From Trichoplusia ni (lineage: Eukaryota; Arthropoda; Insecta; Lepidoptera; Noctuidae), in assembly GCF_003590095.1 (NCBI RefSeq), contig NC_039498.1:5890001-5954000 (forward strand): DNA of 64,000 bases, written 5' to 3'. The translations under genes were made by a program, and so were the position numbers. Positions within the stretch are counted from its first letter, which is position 1, and each line of letters opens with the position of its first letter. The notes beneath the pieces were generated by a model that was not told the DNA's origin, did no database searches, and saw nothing but the letters and a program-made list of their open reading frames with translations. This document shows, one piece after another, positions 59,481 to 64,000 of this stretch.

Positions 59481-60294
59481 GTTTTGTCACCCTGCGGCGT
59501 GATGGAGAAATATTGGAGAATTTACAAATAGATGTTGAAATGTTTTTGATGTAAGTATGACTTTTATTTGGCATGTTTTTATTTGTGATTCGTTTTTTGT
59601 ACAAAGATAACCGGCTGTAGAATATAAATAAATAAACAAATGTATGCAGAATATGCAACTTATCGAACTCTTGATTTGTATGACAAACCTTAAGTTCGTC
59701 CTGAAATAGTCATCACTAATATTGTAATACGACTCTAACAATTGTTCACAATTCGATTTTGGTCGAAAATTAACAAATTACTAGACCGATAAAAGCGGGC
59801 ATAAATCAGGGATTCGTACTAACTTAACCTATACCTTACGACCAGGAAAAACGTGAGACAAACTGCGGAACTCACCTAGAACATTATATTCAGTTCAATC
59901 TTAGTCCATAATATGCACCCTCCTTATAAAACTCCGGCAATCTCCCACGTTACACATCTGACTTGCTATTTCTCAATCCGAATTAATCGGGAGCACCCCC
60001 TACCACTGGCGCTAACGATAAGCGATAATATATTCCGATTCTCTCATAACCGTTTATGGGTACGGGGGTTCTTATATCGAGGGATGTTGCAGATTGTAAG
60101 TTTGTAAGTTAGGGTTCTGCTAGATAATAGATAAATGAAAACTGTTTTCTTAGTTGGTCTTGTGACCAACTTAGTTGGTACTAGAATTGTTGGTCAAAAT
60201 TAGATAGCCTGTTTAAAATTTCAAAGAGTACTTTTTATCGTGGTATAGCAATGAATTTTATCCCTCAGCTCCCTAGCAGTATAAGTCTTACTAA

Positions 60295-60495
60295 TTATCA
60301 GCCTAACCATTTCCTATGTTGTGGTCTGTGTGAGTGCAGCTGAGTAGCAGTGTTTTATCAGAATTGACTGCGAAAAGGAGTTCACTATTTTAAAACAATG
60401 CAAACCTCGTCACCTATCCAGGGACCGACCGTTTTAAGCGCAGCTTAACTTATGATCGATCAACTTTCGTAGCTTAACCACGATCTCCTTTAAGA
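60295..60495 (-). mobile_element. 5S rRNA-headed SINE, diverged
   Basis: cctaaccatttcctatgttg body; head complement ttaagcgcagcttaacttat gatcgatcaac and cgtagcttaaccacgatctc. Confidence 0.6.
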
Positions 60496-61277
60496 GTAAG
60501 AAGTCTTACTGTCAGCAAATTTTTTAATCCATGTATTTTCTACAACTTCAATCTTTACAGATTTAGAAAAGAACATTTTTATCGTGCGCTGCGGACCCCT
60601 AGAAACTGTATTCACTGTACGATCTTCATAATGAGTATTAAGGGAAACAAGAAGCACGTGTGGTCGCACACTTATAACTAGGGTTGTCACTTGTAAACGT
60701 TTGATATTTTAATATGAGAAAACTCGCATCTTATTTTATAGTGATTTAGAAAGCAAACACTAACTTAAAACAAAAAATAATATTAAACGAAATTAAAATT
60801 AATAAAATTATATCTTTACGTGTACCCAAGAAGGTTGGAAGCCGAAAATTGGCTATTTCAAAATACACTACATTTTTGAATTGCACAGCTTAAAAATAGC
60901 AATGCTTACTTAAGCTGTTGAGTCAGTATTAATTAAAGAGCATAACTCTCAACGATGTAATCCACAACAACAAAATCTCATTATCAAAACTAATATACAA
61001 CTATGTGACAACCCTACATGTAACTTAGTATCCGTGAACAATAGTCAAACGTGAATGCATTCGTATTAACCGATGCGACGCTCGCGTGTGACTGTTATAT
61101 TACAGAGGTGAATGATCACTGAATGATCTGACGGACTGCGTTTGTATGTATTAGAGAATTAGGGAACTTTGATGGAATATGTAGGCTGTTGTGACAAGTT
61201 AGATTATGGAACAAGGGACCTACCAACAGGATGAGCGTTTACTTTAAAAAAGATGTAATGACAGAGTATTGCTTTAC

Positions 61278-61385
61278 ATTATCATCGTCCTAGCCGTTTC
61301 CCATATATGTTGAGGTCAGCTTGCATATAAATCGGATGCAGCTAAATACCAGTGTTTTAAAAGGAGCGTCTGCCTATCTGTCTTT
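61278..61385 (-). mobile_element. 5S-family SINE tail fragment
   Basis: catcgtcctagccgtttccc, agctaaataccagtgtttta, aaggagcgtctgcctatctg. Confidence 0.7.
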
Positions 61386-62276
61386 TTCAACATGAGTCAC
61401 AACTAATTACTTAATTTTGTGTAACTTATTTAAGTTACACGACTTTTCTGCAACTCCTAACAAAAAGTTTCTACAATTATAAAAAAAAAACTGTCAATTA
61501 AACTTGCAATGAAACGTTTAAAATTAAAATAATTCACATCAATCGCCTTTATTCCCTAGAACTAAATTCCAAAGTTTGGCAAAAAAAAAACTATTTACAA
61601 ATACAAGACGGCAAAGTCGGGCTAACTTGAGCTAATTCGACATTTCTTCTCAGGGTAGTCAGATAGGAAATGTCGACTCCAGCGTTCTCAAAAAAATAAG
61701 ACATGTAAAAGTGATGATATATCCTACTTACAGAATAAATTATTTCATTTCATTTCATTACAGGTCTCTCTCTAGGAAAAAATAAAAGGAAATAGGAAAA
61801 GTCTAACAGCTCAAATACTACTACGGGCAACAGGCGTAGGGTTAACCCCGACTCATATTGACGGCAGCGATGTGGTTATTCGTAATGAGGGACTCGCACG
61901 ACAAACAGGATTATAGTGAAATGGTCTGTATCCATTGGAAGGCAATGTGAAAATTTGTGGTATGTGTAAGTTTTCACTAATTTTTAATTTATTTTTTATG
62001 AAACGAGTACTGGATTAAGGAATTAAATGTCAACTACAGCGGAGTTTATAATCTCACAGAAATAGAACTAAAACAATCTTATTGTATAACATCACCTACT
62101 GCAATAACGAATTATTTTGTCATCAACAATAGGGATGATGACTGGGTATTAAAAGAAATAATCTCATTAGTCCCACAGTTAGGTAATTGAAAAGTATGAG
62201 ACACCTTTTTTTTCCTTTTTCAGAAAAACTAGAATTGACAAAGATTAACTGCTTTAAAGTTTAGGAGAGGGGGCTT

Positions 62277-62318
62277 GTGACGTAACGATAGAGTAAAATT
62301 ACTCAATCCTGACGTCAC
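62277..62318. repeat. imperfect palindrome with CRE-type ends
   Basis: gtgacgtaacgatagagtaa / aa / ttactcaatcctgacgtcac. Outer GTGACGT/ACGTCAC and inner GAGTAA/TTACTC are perfect. Confidence 0.6.
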
Positions 62319-63040
62319 GCGTAAGTTTCATTCACTGTAATTTGGTCAATTTATGTTTGCGGGACAAATTAAAAAATACGTATCCAACATTATACAAAAA
62401 TCTACAAGACGGACACTGCAAAAAAAATTGTCATCATCCCTATTGCACAATTTTTACTGTGTACAGTAGTTTTAATTGGCATAATATGAAAACCACAGTC
62501 AGGCAATTTAGAAAAAATAATATTTATAGGAAATATTTGTGCGTGTATAAAGAAATAAGAGGAAAGTCTTACATACCATTTTTATTTCTCATTCCGTTTA
62601 CATTTTTTGAAAGGTTTATTGAACTTTCTTTTAATCTAAAGTTATATTTAGACGATAAAACGTAACGTGATAGTTGTCAATAAATATTCTTTTCTTATTT
62701 TGATCGTTGGAACTCGCGTAAAGTTGGCGAAACTGCCTCGCTAACGGTCGCTCTTTTATACCTCTGATAAATGATTAAAGTTAGATTTTTTTTAAACTTA
62801 TACTTAGTTCTGAAAGCATATGATAAATAACGCAAAACGCTAAAGCGAAAGTTCTTTTAAAATATACGGTAAATTTGACATCCTTGTCAAGCCTAATATA
62901 ACATTGGAACAGACTCCCATTAGAAGACCTTATCTTTTAATTCGTGATCCAAGTTTAGTAACAAACTAATTCAGTATCTAAAACTACATAAATTAAACTT
63001 AAAACGATACATTAAACAAGAAAAAACGGCAAGCAAAACT

Positions 63041-63633
63041 GCCCCACGTTGGGCGCCAATATCTCAAAATTTCGTCCTTCCGTCACACGAACACATTTGC
63101 AGAGACGTTGCAGTATAATCAGTGTAGCGTCTGTTTATGCCAGCGTCACTCGTGTGTGACTGATGACGGGTCCCACGTGCCACCAAACATGTATTATCAG
63201 ACGGTGTTAGCTGAATAATGAATTTTCGCGCAAGATGAATGATTTTCATTAGATTAATGAAAGGTTTTGGTGAAATTTTAACGTAATATAATGTTTGAAA
63301 GAATTCAAGCGTGTCTGGTCATGCTTTTTAAATCCATTTTGTACAGGAAACGAAATTTAATTAAATAGAACTAGGTAATTTTAAACCGAATTTGGGATTT
63401 TCATCCAAATATGTGAAGTTTTTCATTTAAGCCATTTGTATTGAAGAAAACTGTTTTAACTCCTCAGTTTTCTTTGATGACGGCAAAACAACTTCAAATA
63501 TTTGAAAACCTTGTGTAATTATTACTTCCTTTACAAATATTATTTTAGAACTTCAAAGAAAATGTAAGTACACAATGGGTCACGTGTTTGCCACGTGCAA
63601 TTTGAGCGTGACCCCGCCCCAAGTTGGGTGCCA
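63041..63633 (-). mobile_element. possible LTR / primer-binding-site remnant
   Basis: On the minus strand TGGCGCCCAACGTGGGGC (63041-63058) looks like an LTR-retrotransposon primer-binding site just after an LTR end; a second, diverged TGGCACCCAACTTGGGGC lies at 63616-63633. No gag or pol seen. Confidence 0.35.
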
Positions 63634-63844
63634 AGAGATACGCTAAGAAATGCACAGAGTTTTGGTCCAAGTTTGAGATAGATGTGTTTATGAAAAATAT
63701 GATGTGCCAGCGTTTTAGGAGGTATCGTAATCTAATCTTGTATGAAATGGATACGTCTTTCTGTTATTGCGAATATTTGTGTTGAGTTTGGATAGCGTTT
63801 GTTTGTAACACACAATTTTATTTCGTAATCCTACCAATATAATT

Positions 63845-64000
63845 AACGCGAAATTTCGTATGTATGGTGTATGACTGTTTGTTTCTCTTTCACGTGAAAA
63901 TAACAGAACGGGTTCAGACGGAACTTTCTACCCAGATAGTCTATAACCAGGATTAACAGATAGGCTAGTTTTTGTCCCGAGTCTATCTTACCGTAGGATC
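63845..64000 (-). mobile_element. retroposon 3' end ('tataatattag' family), cut by the window edge
   Basis: ccaatataattaacgcgaaa, tttctctttcacgtgaaaat, ataggctagtttttgtcccg. Confidence 0.55.

Larger units (their letters stand above)
31779..64000. other. about 32 kb without a recognised host gene (probable 5' intron/flank of fra)
   Basis: No exon with convincing coding character was found on either strand. The repeats below account for much of it. The remaining stretches (e.g. 32950-35060, 38600-39970, 41000-41840, 42000-43270, 44040-45570, 48370-49850, 50195-51340, 54000-55680, 58730-60290, 61390-63040) are AT-rich with nothing I can name. Confidence 0.55.

Noticed and set aside
62342..62665. 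107-codon plus-strand ORF
   Set aside because: AT-rich, Lys/Asn/Phe/Ile-biased composition, no known motif and no splice or repeat support; expected by chance in this DNA.
1..64000. CRISPR arrays, bacterial operons, phage or toxin systems
   Set aside because: Spliced eukaryotic gene and eukaryotic SINEs throughout; no prokaryotic gene layout or regular spacer array.

Overview
The window is animal nuclear DNA from an insect, almost certainly a ditrysian moth. The AT-rich intergenic and intronic DNA is packed with retroposons of a lepidopteran type: tRNA-headed SINEs, a 5S-rRNA-headed SINE, RT and endonuclease remnants, foldback MITEs, and the familiar 'cccagcagtggga...gatgatgatga' tails. The 5S-headed SINE resembles a family I recall being described in Helicoverpa, so a noctuid-like species is my inference. 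It cannot be proven from the window alone.

One protein-coding gene is clear. It lies on the minus strand from 31778 down to 8462 and is the moth orthologue of frazzled, the DCC/neogenin-type netrin receptor. I could place 31 coding exons (numbered E1-E31 here in transcript order) with GT-AG borders and matching codon phases at every junction. Together they encode about 1505 residues: four Ig domains (E1-E9), an acidic linker (E10), six fibronectin III domains (E10-E21), one transmembrane helix (E22), and a cytoplasmic tail. The tail carries the P1 motif (E24), a proline-rich P2-like region (E28-E29) and the C-terminal P3 helix (E31). The exon with the start codon and signal peptide is not convincingly visible. 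It lies in the long 5' intron above 31778 or beyond the window.

Layout: 1-7700 is repeat-rich DNA downstream of the gene. 7700-8461 is the probable 3' UTR, with an imperfect tandem repeat and three perfect TGACGTCA sites. 8462-31778 is the compact exon-dense part, whose introns hold nested SINE/MITE insertions, a LINE RT remnant, short-motif arrays and a tandem duplication of one exon's 3' end. 31779-64000 is about 32 kb without a recognisable host gene. It is filled with SINEs, LINE tails, MITE fragments and a possible LTR/primer-binding-site remnant, and is most simply read as the first intron and 5' flank of frazzled.

The most interesting local features are a probable 14-nt microexon between the transmembrane and P1 exons, whose two flanking introns carry the same CGTAGC motif; the duplicated exon/donor segment at 13600-14000; a C-x2-C-x2-C-x2-C cluster in the cytoplasmic tail; and retroposons sitting within 10-30 nt of splice sites.
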